Shown here: one piece after another, positions 24,869-37,100 of the stretch
Position numbering within the stretch: position 1 is the first letter of the stretch
Layout of the letters: the number at the start of each line of letters is the position of its first letter
NCBI GenBank assembly: GCA_035041965.1
Contig: JAPYMA010000070.1
Location: 1-64,000 of the forward strand
Length of the DNA stretch: 64,000 bases
Source of the DNA: Anisakis pegreffii
Lineage: Eukaryota; Nematoda; Chromadorea; Rhabditida; Anisakidae
Direction: 5' to 3'
Program-made: the position numbers and the translations under genes
Notes under the pieces: model-generated
Database searches by the model: none
Told to the model about the DNA's origin: nothing
Seen by the model: the letters and a program-made list of their open reading frames with translations, nothing else

Positions 24869-25545
24869 GAGCAAAAAATTTTTCCGCTAAAAATCTCACA
24901 AGAGTCTTGACCTGCCCCCTCTCTATCTCAAAATCCACACTTTCGACACATCATATCTCAGCTTAGGATAAACATTTCGAGACCCTCAAACCGGTTTTGA
25001 CATATTATCGGTGGTCTGAACAAGAATATCACAATAATTATTACGATCAACCAACGAAAACATGCGTTTCGAGACTCCATAAACTGCAAAAATCGTCATT
25101 TCAGGATTTTCGAGCAGTGGATTCATTTTTTAAAGTATCGCAAATTTGGTATGAATCGAGCTATAATGAGGCACTTCATGCAGTGAAATACAAATCAGCT
25201 CAATAGCTGTAGCCATCCTTGTGTTCTGACCGCAAAATGTGGTATGACTCGATTTCTGAGAACCATCATAGCGGTTTCTCCCGTCCGATTTCTCAGAAGG
25301 AAACCCAAAAAAAAGCAATTGCAACATCAAGTTCGACCATTCCTTTGGAGCATTTCTGTAACCTCACGTCTCTCATGCAGTCATAATTCTGCGCTTTCCA
25401 TCGTCCACTCGTCAAGCCAAACCGATTGGTACCAATGTTATCGAAATATGAGCAAAAAATCATCTCGCTAGGCACTTTACTAAAATCCTGACCATACATA
25501 TCCCTCACGACCTCAAAATCCGCATTTTCGGGATATTATGATGTT
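24869..25545. repeat. Dispersed repeat, two direct copies
   Basis: A segment of roughly 90-100 bases starting GAGCAAAAAAT and running through CTCAAAATCC-CATTTTCG occurs at about 24869-24960 and again at about 25448-25545. The copies are diverged but collinear. The 490 bases between them hold only short open frames. Confidence 0.45.
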
Positions 25546-27484
25546 TCCACTGTCTACTGGGTGGGGTGATCTGAGCCTTCGAAGACTCCTACTAGAGAGG
25601 AGGACGAGGAGACGTTCAGCCTGAGCAATCTACGATTACAGTTGCTACCGTTCTTGCGTGGTCACGTTCACGAATTTCCTTACTCAGTTTTTAGCTGATC
25701 GAAGGAAAGAGGAGCATGCACATGCATTTAGAAGAATATTGCTGAAGATTTCGACACGAATCCTGACTCATGTCCGCCGGAGGGAGACGCAGACTGTTTC
25801 TTCGACGTTGCATGCTCTCCACAGAAGAAGAAATTTGAACATCATTCAGAGACTGCAAACATCAACCTTTTCTGTGCATACTACTGACTCTCAAACAGTG
25901 ATGCTCACCCTAGCCTGCTGATCTCATCGTAGAATTTATACTAACATGCATTATACGTTATAACATAAACGCCCTACTAGCTGTATTCCTTTGTCATTCC
26001 TATTCTGTGCTAAATGACATGCTAAATGTCTTTCATAAACTCACAAAAGTTTTTTCTCATTAAAATCTGTCTAACTAAGACTAGAACCTATACTACACTT
26101 AACTCACTCAAACCTATCGACACGAAACTACAGCAAAACAAGTTGTGTGTTATGTGTGATGTTCCTCAAAACAAGCCACGTGTGCGATCTTCGCATGAAA
26201 TGTTCCTCAATTCATGGTTACTTATTTCAGGTACACTTTGCTCAATCGCTAACAGTATTTTGCACTAACAACTTTTCAAAATGCCACCTCACATCGAAAT
26301 TCCACTTGAACCTATTCTGCATTTCAATTCACTCAAACCTGTCGGCACAAAACTACAGCAGTTGCCGCCATGACAATCTTAAACTCGACAAATTCTGACA
26401 ACTCGTTGATCCTTTCAGGCGCTTTCAGTGTAATGTGTGGTGACACGTGGAAAAATATTTAATAAATCTGTCGCGCCACGCACCACTGATACTCTCAAAT
26501 TTACCTAAATCTCAATAAAGTTATGAACTTACGTCCAGGAGAGAGCTTCAAACGTGAGCCTGTCCCTATCATGTGACGTCGAATCGCACCCGGGTAGTTT
26601 GTGCGAGGTTCTCTACGTATTTTGCGATTCTGTCTCAATCATGGAACGCCACTGAATTATGCCTAGCAATACCTCCTCTCATTATGCCTGGCGCGATAGC
26701 ATAAAAAAACACGGTAACGATCAACAAGGGATGAACAAAGTGATGAAGGCACGAAATCACGGAATAATCACAACAACAATTCAAAATAACCACGTAAACA
26801 ACAAAAAACAGCAACAGAGCAATCAAACAGCTTAACATTAACAACAATTAACGTAATCAAATTAACATATTCCATGTCCATACATCCAATGCCTACATAT
26901 TTCATGCAAATGTATACAGAACCGCAACAGCAACAGAACAAACAAACAAATATTCACATAAACACTGAATTTCAATGGCTACATCCAATCGGATAATCCG
27001 AAACAAATTAAACATGAACACATTCGAAAGAATATCTCAAAAACGAAACAGAATCAAGCGAGCTCCAATCCTTTTGACTCAACTCAAAATAAGTTTGAAG
27101 TCAATTCAAGCTATTGATAAGTGAAGCTTGACTCGGACCTTGTCTCCATCAACACTAGTTATGAGAGCAATCCGAGGACTTGCCTTTCTATTCCTCAACT
27201 TATCATCTGTGTGCTCCAATTATAAACTATGAGAAAATTCCCAATATTACTCCAAAAATGCTATCTGGAAAATATCTTATTGAAGACATAAACAACACCT
27301 CATTTCAAGCCTGACAAGATCTTGTGCTAGTGGTCACGAGAAAATTCCAACTTCTATGCGTAGCCCAAACCGCAGTCATCCAGTTCATACCTAGCTTGAA
27401 ATATAACCTCTCGAAAGCGGTCAACTGTTAAGAAGAGAGGCGATAACCCAAAAAATTGATGGATTTTGAATATCTAACCGTTAA
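25546..27484. other. Repeat-rich region without supported gene
   Basis: A plus-strand frame at 25658-25921 follows a plausible acceptor but shows no family motif. Near 26106 and 26331 the phrase ACTCAAACCT followed by CGNCAC and AAACTACAGCA is duplicated with a period of about 225 bases. Overall it resembles remains of a mobile element, but no enzyme domain is visible. Confidence 0.35.
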
Positions 27485-29670
27485 CAAGCTGAAGAACCCA
27501 CAATGCTCCACATCCCATTTGAATGGATTTCTAGAAGTTATCAAGTATCTTATTAGCACTAATTACAGACAATAACTGCACTGGCAAGGGAAATACGGAT
27601 TGCATCATAGAAGTGTATGAATGCCATCATGACACTAGCTAATAGATAAGCTTCGGCGAGTAACCACAAACACCTGAGAGATTTCTTCTCATAACACATT
27701 TGATAACATTGGAACTTCAGTCCAGCTGTTATCAAACAGCACTACGAGGAACACGTTGTTCGAGTCACCACCTAGCGACCCGACTCTACGGGTGAGTGGT
27801 CCAGGCGAACTTTCCAGACCTACCGCTAACTTCATAAGGCTATTCATACCCTACGTTCATGAAACTCAGTTTTATACGGATATTTTTCTTCCTTTCATGT
27901 GCCAGTGTAGCTATTAAAACACAACTTAAGAATCCATATTGCCTCTAAACTCATATGAATGGATTCCTAGAAGTTATCAAGTACCTTATTAGCACTAATT
28001 ACAGACAATAACTGCACTGGCAAGGGAAATAAGGATTGCATCATAGAAGTGTATGAATGCCATCATGACACTAGCTAATAGATAAGCTTCGGCGAGTAAC
28101 CACAAACACCTGAGAGATTTCTTCTCATAACACATTTGATAACATTGGAACTTCAGTCCAGCTGTTATCAAACAGCACTACGAGGAACACGTTCTTCGAG
28201 TCACCACCTAACGACTCGACTCTACAGGTGAGTGGTCCAGGCGAACTTTCCAGACCTACCGCTAACTTCATAAGGCTATTCATACCCTACGTTCATGAAA
28301 CTCAGTTTTATACGGATATTTTTCTTCCTTTCATGTGCCAGTGTAGCTATTAAAACACAACTTAAGAATCCATATTGCCTCTAAACTCATATGAATGGAT
28401 TCCTAGAAGTTATCAAGTACCTTATTAGCACTAATTACAGACAATAACTGCACTGGCAAGGGAAATAAGGATTGCATCATAGAAGTGTATGAATGCCATC
28501 ATGACACTAGCTAATAGATAAGCTTCGGCGAGTAACCACAAACACCTGAGAGATTTCTTCTCATAACACATTTGATAACATTGGAACTTCAGTCCAGCTG
28601 TTATCAAACAGCACTACGAGGAACACGTTCTTCGAGTCACCACCTAACGACTCGACTCTACAGGTGAGTGGTCCAGGCGAACTTTCCAGACCTACCGCTA
28701 ACTTCATAAGGCTATTCATACCCTACGTTCATGAAACTCAGTTTTATACGGATATTTTTCTTCCTTTCATGTGCCAGTGTAGCTATTAAAACACAACTTA
28801 AGAATCCATATTGCCTCTAAACTCATATGAATGGATTCCTAGAAGTTATCAAGTACCTTATTAGCACTAATTACAGACAATAACTGCACTGGCAAGGGAA
28901 ATAAGGATTGCATCATAGAAGTGTATGAATGCCATCATGACACTAGCTAATAGATAAGCTTCGGCGAGTAACCACAAACACCTGAGAGATTTCTTCTCAT
29001 AACACATTTGATAACATTGGAACTTCAGTCCAGCTGTTATCAAACAGCACTACGAGGAACACGTTCTTCGAGTCACCACCTAACGACTCGACTCTACAGG
29101 TGAGTGGTCCAGGCGAACTTTCCAGACCTACCGCTAACTTCATAAGGCTATTCATACCCTACGTTCATGAAACTCAGTTTTATACGGATATTTTTCTTCC
29201 TTTCATGTGCCAGTGTAGCTATTAAAACACAACTTAAGAATCCATATTGCCTCTAAACTCATATGAATGGATTCCTAGAAGTTATCAAGTACCTTATTAG
29301 CACTAATTACAGACAATAACTGCACTGGCAAGGGAAATAAGGATTGCATCATAGAAGTGTATGAATGCCATCATGACACTAGCTAATAGATAAGCTTCGG
29401 CGAGTAACCACAAACACCTGAGAGATTTCTTCTCATAACACATTTGATAACATTGGAACTTCAGTCCAGCTGTTATCAAACAGCACTACGAGGAACACGT
29501 TCTTCGAGTCACCACCTAACGACTCGACTCTACAGGTGAGTGGTCCAGGCGAACTTTCCAGACCTACCGCTAACTTCATAAGGCTATTCATACCCTACGT
29601 TTGTGAAGCTCATTTTTACAGGGGCAGTTTTCTTCCTTTCATATGCCAGTGCAAGTATTGTCAACACCTG
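27485..29670. repeat. Satellite array: five tandem copies of a 436-bp unit
   Basis: The landmark GAATGGATT-CTAGAAGTTATCAAG occurs at 27521, 27957, 28393, 28829 and 29265, exactly 436 bases apart. Copies 2 to 4 look identical by eye. Copy 1 differs at scattered bases (for example CACGTTGTTCG instead of CACGTTCTTCG). Copy 5 diverges only in its last 80 bases or so. Each unit contains a perfect 10-bp inverted repeat, TTTGATAACA and TGTTATCAAA, around an 18-base loop, next to a TTCTTCTCATAAC phrase. No open frame crosses a unit. The outer edges fade into diverged partial matches. Confidence 0.95.
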
Positions 29671-30108
29671 CTACAGTTCCTGCCGCAACAAACTAAATAA
29701 GTATTCTCTTATGCAATACCTCTAACTCTAACGATCGAAGAAATCCGAGAGCCTGTTCCTCAGCTAAGAATTTATTAGGTTTAGGATTTCTCATATGAAT
29801 GTTAGGTTGTGCATAGATAAGTAAATACTTCTGTGAATTGCACGCCTAAGTTTGGTGAGGTCAGTTCAAGTCCATGTCAAGTTGCATGTATTTAAGAATG
29901 CTCAATCTCAAATTCAAATCTAGGTCAGTCAATCGCAAGCAATGCCAAACCACTAAGCGGTACGTCAACTAATGGTAAAGTTGCATTCATGTAGTTTCAA
30001 ATTTTTGACTCACAATCAGTGAGCTTTAATAGTCAAGCCAAGCCAAATCAATTTTGTGCCAATTAGGACTAAGTTAAGTCAAATTAAGTGAAAACTGCGA
30101 TAACTGCC

Positions 30109-30315
30109 TCAATAAATATCAGAAGATATGCTACTCTCGTTAGAGTCCAACACGGGTTCACGTAATAGAGTCCACATTGTGGGAAAGGAGGAGAGAGGAA
30201 TGATCGGGTGCACAAACTGAAAAAAAATTTCAATTACGCGGGATGGGCCATACATAGGGCCAGTCCAAGTCCCTACCTCTGGCTTCGGAGTTAAGCGGGT
30301 CATTACGTGCCGCAT
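30109..30315 (-). pseudogene. Possible retroelement integrase-tail remnant
   Basis: The 68-codon frame includes LTPKPEVGTWTGPMYGPSRVIEI-like residues in two parts (LTPKPEVGTW and GPSRVIEI), reminiscent of the basic, Trp/Gly/Pro-containing end of LTR-retroelement integrases. There is no catalytic core, reverse transcriptase or long terminal repeat next to it. Weak resemblance only. Confidence 0.15.
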
Positions 30316-32847
30316 CCCTCCTTTGCCCTACCAACATCCCTTACAAAAAGATTATTGATAATAGCAATCGATGTACAAGATGAATGAATGAATAAATGAA
30401 TAAACAATGAAAACATTCACGACAACTGTTGACAATAAACATCATAATAATATGTATAACAATCAGTCAATTTACAATATTAAAGAATGAATAGAAGATA
30501 AAATTCAATAGGTCTGAAACATTTAGAGAGGATCATGGTCTCGTCCAGACCCCATCCAAAAGGGTACCAGAAATATGAGGATGCCTTCAAGAAATGATTG
30601 ATATCGATAGTTTAATGCTCCCTAAACTTCTCATCATGTTACAATACAATGACCGAAATATATTACAATGAACACTAGTAACAACAATTCAACGCAGTTA
30701 TATTAACAGCTGAATTGAAGGTCACTATAAAACCCCCCAGCTGAAAGCTACGAGGCAGCATGAATATCTTCAGTATAGCATAACACACTTCGACATAAAA
30801 TACTGTTTCATATCAATATAGAATGCATGACACTATAGGTCACTGTATTGTCCCCTATCTCAATGGGCGGATACAAACAAAATATGAATTACAAGTAACT
30901 GATAACCTAAACAAGCATATAATTCACAAACATATAATTTACAATTGAACGAACCAGTGAAAGAATTAAGCATTCAAAAAGTAGTCACTGACCACAACTC
31001 AATTTTATTTTGCTATCCCTAAGTTCAAAACTGAAACTCCTAACCCTGCGCTTCCTTGCACCTTGGAGTCGTATTCGATATGTGTTGATGTCGTATTCGG
31101 AATAGATGCTGATGTTGGATTGGATATCACGCACCTTGACGTCGTCCTACTGTCACTGTTGTTAACACCACCACCATCAAACGCCATCTGACCGCCATCG
31201 ACCTTCGTGTCCTAATGTCCATCGAAGTTATCGTCAACAAACTCCACAGACGTTCCATCTAGAACTGAACTACGCTATAATGATAACAAGATCATGCATC
31301 ATTTCGACAAGCTATTCGATAGTCTATATCAACACACCTACTACTGAATATTCATGCGATACACCATACTCACTGAATATAAGCTAGATTCATGTTAGAT
31401 CGGGCAATTTAGCAAGGCTGATTGACCTTAAAGTCATTTCAAAGCATCAAATAACAAATTAAAACATCACAAATATAATCCAATTCCCCACCTTCTTGAA
31501 GTTACCGTAGTTCGTTGCCAATAAATATAACCAATCATGATAAGCCCGCTATCGATGACGATTACCGTAATCCGTTTGCTCACTCGCTCACCTTCATAGC
31601 TGTGCACGTCTAAAACGATATTAAGTGACTAATTCGCAGTCCTCATCATATGCAGTTCAATACGATTCTTATTGATAACACATTTCTCATTAATAAATTA
31701 TTCGCACACGCTATCAACGTTCTAAACAAATATAGCGATGGTGATGATTTAATAAGATATTACCTTTAATAAGGAACACTATGATACTAATAAAGTTGAA
31801 AAATTAGGTGAATATTCGAACTCAGAATATCTCTGGGGCGAGATGAATTATACCAGAAAAAGTGTTCACGAATAAAATCATGTATTACATCACACACGCA
31901 ACAGCAAATCATCGCACAAAACAATACGACTGAGTTGAACGATGACTGAATGAAAATATAAATGTTATGCGCGAAACAGTCGCAGTGTTGATCAATTGGT
32001 ATGGTACCATTGACATATCGATAAAATATCACTGACCGATCATAGAGTGCATACTTATGATCAGATCAACAGAGCGTATACATATTATTACGCCACACTA
32101 CCAGCGAGTGAATTCCGACATCAATGGAGGAAAAAATTTTGCATCGAACAGAGTTCAGGAAAAATTCGGTTTCCTCGGGCTAATGGTCGAAATTGAAAAA
32201 AATTGGGTATAGTGATTAAATGAATATCAAAAAAAGCAAGCTGTCGTACAGTCATTGTAAATTAATTGAATGTAATTTAAGCCATCATGGTGGCTAAAAA
32301 TCGGTGAAGAGGTGGGGTGTTTGTTTTCGTCATCAAGCCGAAAATTATCGAAATAGAATTGCGATGACTAGTAAGAAAAAAAATAAAACGGGAATATAGT
32401 AGAGAGTAGAGACGCAGAGGCTTTGGGAATGTTGAGTATCATGCTTCAGATGCGAGCGTGCGTAGGTGTAAACGTGCGTGTTTAAAGCATTGTAAGTATG
32501 GAACATGAATTGACGCTTTTTGACGTCATGCATGCAGGGGCCTATTGCTAAATTCTGCTGCATTGAGAACATATCAATGTAAACAGTTTTGATCTCTGAT
32601 CAACTATTTGAAATTGTATCATTAAAAGCAAGACTGGATTTGGAACTTTTGTCTTTGCTGGAGACTAAAGCATGAGATATAGTTTATTCCGAGTAATGAT
32701 ATCTGATCATTTTTGCAAGATACTCTCAATTGGCATTATGATCAGCTTGAATGAAGAAGTGCATGTGAAAGGAAGATTGATACAACATGGAAAATATAGT
32801 AGATAGAAAGTTCTTTGTGCATAATTGCATACAGTACCTTAGCCCGC

Positions 32848-32923
32848 TTCGATTGATACCAAATTTGTGATACTTTAAAAATCAATTCGATTGATACTAA
32901 ATTTGTGACACTTTAAAAATTAT
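32848..32923. repeat. 38-bp tandem duplication
   Basis: Two adjacent copies of a 38-base AT-rich unit beginning TTCGATTGATAC, differing at a few positions. Confidence 0.8.
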
Positions 32924-34150
32924 AACTGTGCAGATATACAGATATTGCGAAGAACAAGATGAACGCCAATATTTAATTTCGCGGTATTTGCATTCGCTGT
33001 GAGAACTTTAAGCGCACTTTCGAATTGGGTGCAAAATTTTGACAGTTTTTTGCCTATAACTCTGTCGAAAATCCACCAAATCGTCAATGTTACCATCATA
33101 AATATCCAGGTTTGGGTCCCAAACTCAACCTGAAATCGAAATCCAAAATCATTCAGTGCTGATCGAGTTTGAGCGCAAAATCGGTGACGGGATCGCATCG
33201 TGAAAATATTTTGCCCACCCCTTATTTTTCGGACTTTTCATTCGGTGAATCCGTGTGCCAGCCTGTTATTGGCGATGAGCCGAGGCGCGCCGTTGCGAGT
33301 TGCGGTGCGTGGGCAGTTCATCCGTATTTTGATTGTAATTTTTTAATTAATTAGCGGTGATTATGAGTTAATTTTGCATGTGTCACGATAAGTATTGTTT
33401 CACATGTTGTGTTTGTTAAGCAGTCCAAATTTAATGATGATTAACGCAATATGAACCGCTTTATGTTAGGAATCACTACGATTGTAAATTTTATTTTAAC
33501 GTTCAGTTCACAGTCTGTTTAATGAGTGTTTTTGTAAAATTCCAGGTATTTTTTATAAGTAGGCTTAAATTATTTCTCATTCATACACTCTAGCATCTGG
33601 ATCGCCTAGTTTATAACGCTGAGTTGTGAAATATTGTTCTTAGTTGCTCCAAATTAGCTTGAGGTTGAGATCTGTTGTGTGCAGTTGAATCAATCAGAAT
33701 ATAATTGTTTTTATGTAGATTCGTGATCGAGTTTTGAGATGTATATCTGTCCCATATATATCTCGTAAATGTTCACCCCATCGCACGTCTTGCATTGTAG
33801 TCATTTCCTTCCGACAAACAAGCAGTACAACCTCTGACTCTCCAACCAGCTTTCGCAATGTGTGCGATTGTTCATTATTCTTTCAAAATTAGAGCGCTAA
33901 AATGAGAAATTCAAATTGCCTTTAATATTGGAAATGTGTTGGAAATCTATTGGAATTGGAAATCCGTTCTTTTTGCATTGTGTATAAATGATAAGTTCGA
34001 AGTCGGTTCATTTTTCAAAACTCCTCTGAAGAACAATCTGAAAACAATTGTGTTCATTTAGGTGTCCGCGTTTCAGTCGATTTCGTTTCATTCATTATTA
34101 TTGGGGATGTCGGTGACCATGTGGGTATTGTTTCGGTGATGTTGCATATA

Positions 34151-34186
34151 AAAGTAATTTCAGAAAACCGATTTCGTCGTCTAAAG
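34151..34186 (+). promoter_or_regulatory. Likely trans-splice acceptor of the CM1-like gene
   Basis: AAGTAATTTCAG ends at 34163, 23 bases before the initiator ATG at 34187, and no upstream coding exon joins it. In a nematode this would be the usual position of spliced-leader addition; an ordinary upstream non-coding exon is the alternative. Confidence 0.4.
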
Positions 34187-37100
34187 ATGGCTGAGTCTTC
34201 GCAAAGTTTCGTGGAACTGTCATCAGGTGTCAATCAAGATAACAGCCAAGAATCATTGGCGCCCGAGGCGAAGCAAATGCTTGAGAAACATTTCGAAGAG
34301 GTTGTCTTTTGCATTTGATGAATTCAGAAAACATTTGATTTCTGAATATCGGAAGTTGATTGCACGGATATCAAATACCAACAGAATTGTTTATCCGATT
34401 CATCTTCAAATATTTCTCTGTGCAAATAGGTTTTTGTTCAAATCGCTGTACGTATACTCTCCGAGCAATTTAATTATCTGTTTGATTTTGACACTTCGCA
34501 GTTTAGCTGACGAATGAGAGTTGACTTTTATAGCTTGAATCGCTCACTTTCAACAACTGATATCTGCAATCTTTGAAACTTTCATAACAATATTTGATGA
34601 AGAATCGAACTTAAAGTAAAAGGATTACTCATAACCAGTAACTTGTGGTTTATACCGGATGGAATTCTTTCAGAAAGCAGTTTCACTTGTTAACTCTCCA
34701 GTCACCAATACTAATTCACTGACGAGTACAATTCAACAAGGGTATAATTCTTACTAATTTTTCGAATATTTAAAAACCGAAATTAAACCGCACGACTGTG
34801 GGTTGTTTGCCAGCTGAACCGTTGTTTTTATTATAAATGAATGCTAACCCTAGCATTCATCACTTTTCAAATAACGTTGGCATTTTCTTACATAACAGAT
34901 CGTTTAGAAATAGTTTCATGATCACTATTTATCCAATTTTGCTTTGTAATACAACGCGTGAAAATACAATAGTTTCATGATCATTAAGCTACAGAGGAAT
35001 GTACAATATAAGTTAATTAGCATATTTGTTTTCATATAGGAAAACATTCATTTGCAAATTTCAGTGATCCGACTTCAACGCAGGTAACACCATCTTCTAA
35101 CAATAAGGTAACCACTCCACAGAATGCATTTCAAGGTAAACTAAATTGTGTTTTCGTTTGACTCCCGAGTTACTTGCAACAGTATTGTTGTCGAATATAA
35201 ACGGGCAGCTGATCAATAAAATGTCAAATTTATGTATTACCGGTGTTGGACGTCATAACGAATGAAAGAAAATAAACTACAAGGAAATGCGTACTCAGTC
35301 ATTTGTTTTTAAGAAGCTGCCAAAATATCGCGCAATAAATTTGTGAATATGAGCGAAGCAAACGAAGAACTGCAAAGAGTGAAAGATGAAAATTTTGAAC
35401 TGAAGAAAGAAATTTTCATTCTGAAGCGTGAATTACCGAACGTAATTGATGCAGATGGGAAGGACATCATTGCTGAGGTTAGTGAAATGCATTGTTATTT
35501 TAAAATGGTGTATTCGAATTGAATTATCAGAATTATATCATCAAGTGTATTGATGCATTGATTTGCATCTATTCTTGCTATGATAATTTTGACTGAAGGG
35601 AACTGGGATGTTCAGTGTTCCGTATTGCATATTCAAATGGTCATATGTTGCTGTCGATCCTGTGAATTACCACAAATATTATTGTCAACTTTACGAGAAG
35701 ATGCATTATAGTTTACTGCAGTTCATTAATGGTTCTAAAATTGATTTTAGTACATTGAATGTCGCGATAAGATATTTAACGCTGAAACACGACGTATGGA
35801 GTTGGAGGAGGAGTTGAGAACCATGAAAATGGAGATGAACGATCAGAAGAGGAAATTCGAACAGGATCGGGAGGAGTTGAATTGTCGTTGGAAGAATGCA
35901 ATCGAGGAACGCGACTCACTCAGTGAAGAATTGGCCAAAGTTGGTTATTTTGTCAGGTTTTTATGCTAAACGAGAAATCGCTAACTAAATATCTGAACAT
36001 CGAACATTCAGTAGTACTGAACATGCGTAGGAAAATTTTTTTTGTTATAAAAGGTTCGTATTTCTTCTGCTGATGATAAGAAAAGATATTAGGCATCCAT
36101 TCATATTATCAAAATGTTATCATGTTTTATCATTCATTCGATTGTTTATTTATTTCAATAAATTCATTCGTAGATATTCATCGTTAGCATGCACATCGTT
36201 GTAAGTAAGCAAGTTGATGTTATAATTCAGTAATGAAAGTATTAGTAATAATATTAACATGAAGGAACGTCGTGAACTGTTCGCAAGTACACGTCTGACG
36301 AACAAGTTGCAAGTAGAGCTATCAGCGCTTCAATCGAACGCAATTCAGCACTGCGTTTCAAGTGATGAACAAGGTGACAGCACGCTGGAAAATCTATCGA
36401 TAATGTCAACCAGGGACAAGTAAGCCTTTTTGTTGAATCGAGTTAATGCTGATTGAGTTATTCGTTGCTGTTAAGTGAATTGAAATGTCGGGACTGAAAG
36501 GCTTCAGTTATCGGTTGTGATATCATTGAGAATGAAACGACTCAATTGTTGACGGCGATAAGTGAATTGTCGTTTGACTTGTTAATGAAATGCTAACTGA
36601 ATGCGGTCAAAAAGTCAGTCTCATTAAGTCGAATGTTTTGCAGGGTGATTGAAGATCTCAAAGGCACATTACTGGAAATGACCGTTAAGGAGGGTGGTTT
36701 ACGTGATAAAGTTGACTCATTGATAGCTGAAATTGAGAGTAGTAAAAAGAAATTGAATGAGGAAAAAGAATTGAGAATTTCTGCAGAGAGGAGCCTGGCC
36801 AATCTTCAAATTCAATACGATCAGCTCACTGAGGTAAATGATTATCACTTCAAACATTAATGTGAACTACTGAGTAACTGAAGTTCAGCATCTGAAATAT
36901 GATTTTTAAAGTCAAGTGGAATTGAATTTCAAACTGGTAATTTCATTCGTTGAATCGACCCTTTGAATTGTTGCATGCCATCGAACTAACTAGAGAACTT
37001 GATTTTAGATTGTTGTAAAACGCTCGAATTGTTGTGTTGATGACTTGGATTGAAATGTATGATTTTAAGGAAAAAAAGCTCGTTGAGAGCAAATGGGAAG

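Larger units (their letters stand above)
29671..34160. other. Gene-poor region, possible mobile-element remains
   Basis: No complete gene. At 30109-30315 a minus-strand frame contains WTGPMYGPSRVIEI, faintly like an integrase C-terminal segment. At 30725 there is a TATAAAACCCCCC motif. A 38-base unit (TTCGATTGATAC...CTTTAAAAAT) is tandemly doubled at 32848-32923. From about 33120 to 33320 the sequence becomes CpG-rich with no frame, possibly a promoter or an inserted element ahead of the coiled-coil gene. Confidence 0.35.

Noticed and set aside
25658..25921. Arg-rich 87-codon plus-strand frame
   Set aside because: Acceptor-like start, but no donor, no family and no partner exon; lies in repeat-rich DNA.
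27485..29670. Tandem array considered as a CRISPR array, a tRNA/5S cluster or a self-cleaving ribozyme satellite
   Set aside because: Unit length is 436 bases without a short repeat and unique spacer pattern. No tRNA A/B boxes or 5S sequence were seen. No hammerhead core (CTGATGA with GAAAC) was found in the unit.
32920..33198. 92-codon minus-strand frame with two related FC.Q..SAL segments
   Set aside because: The internal repetition reflects repeated DNA, no splice signals or family were found, and the frame crosses a CpG-rich non-coding boundary.
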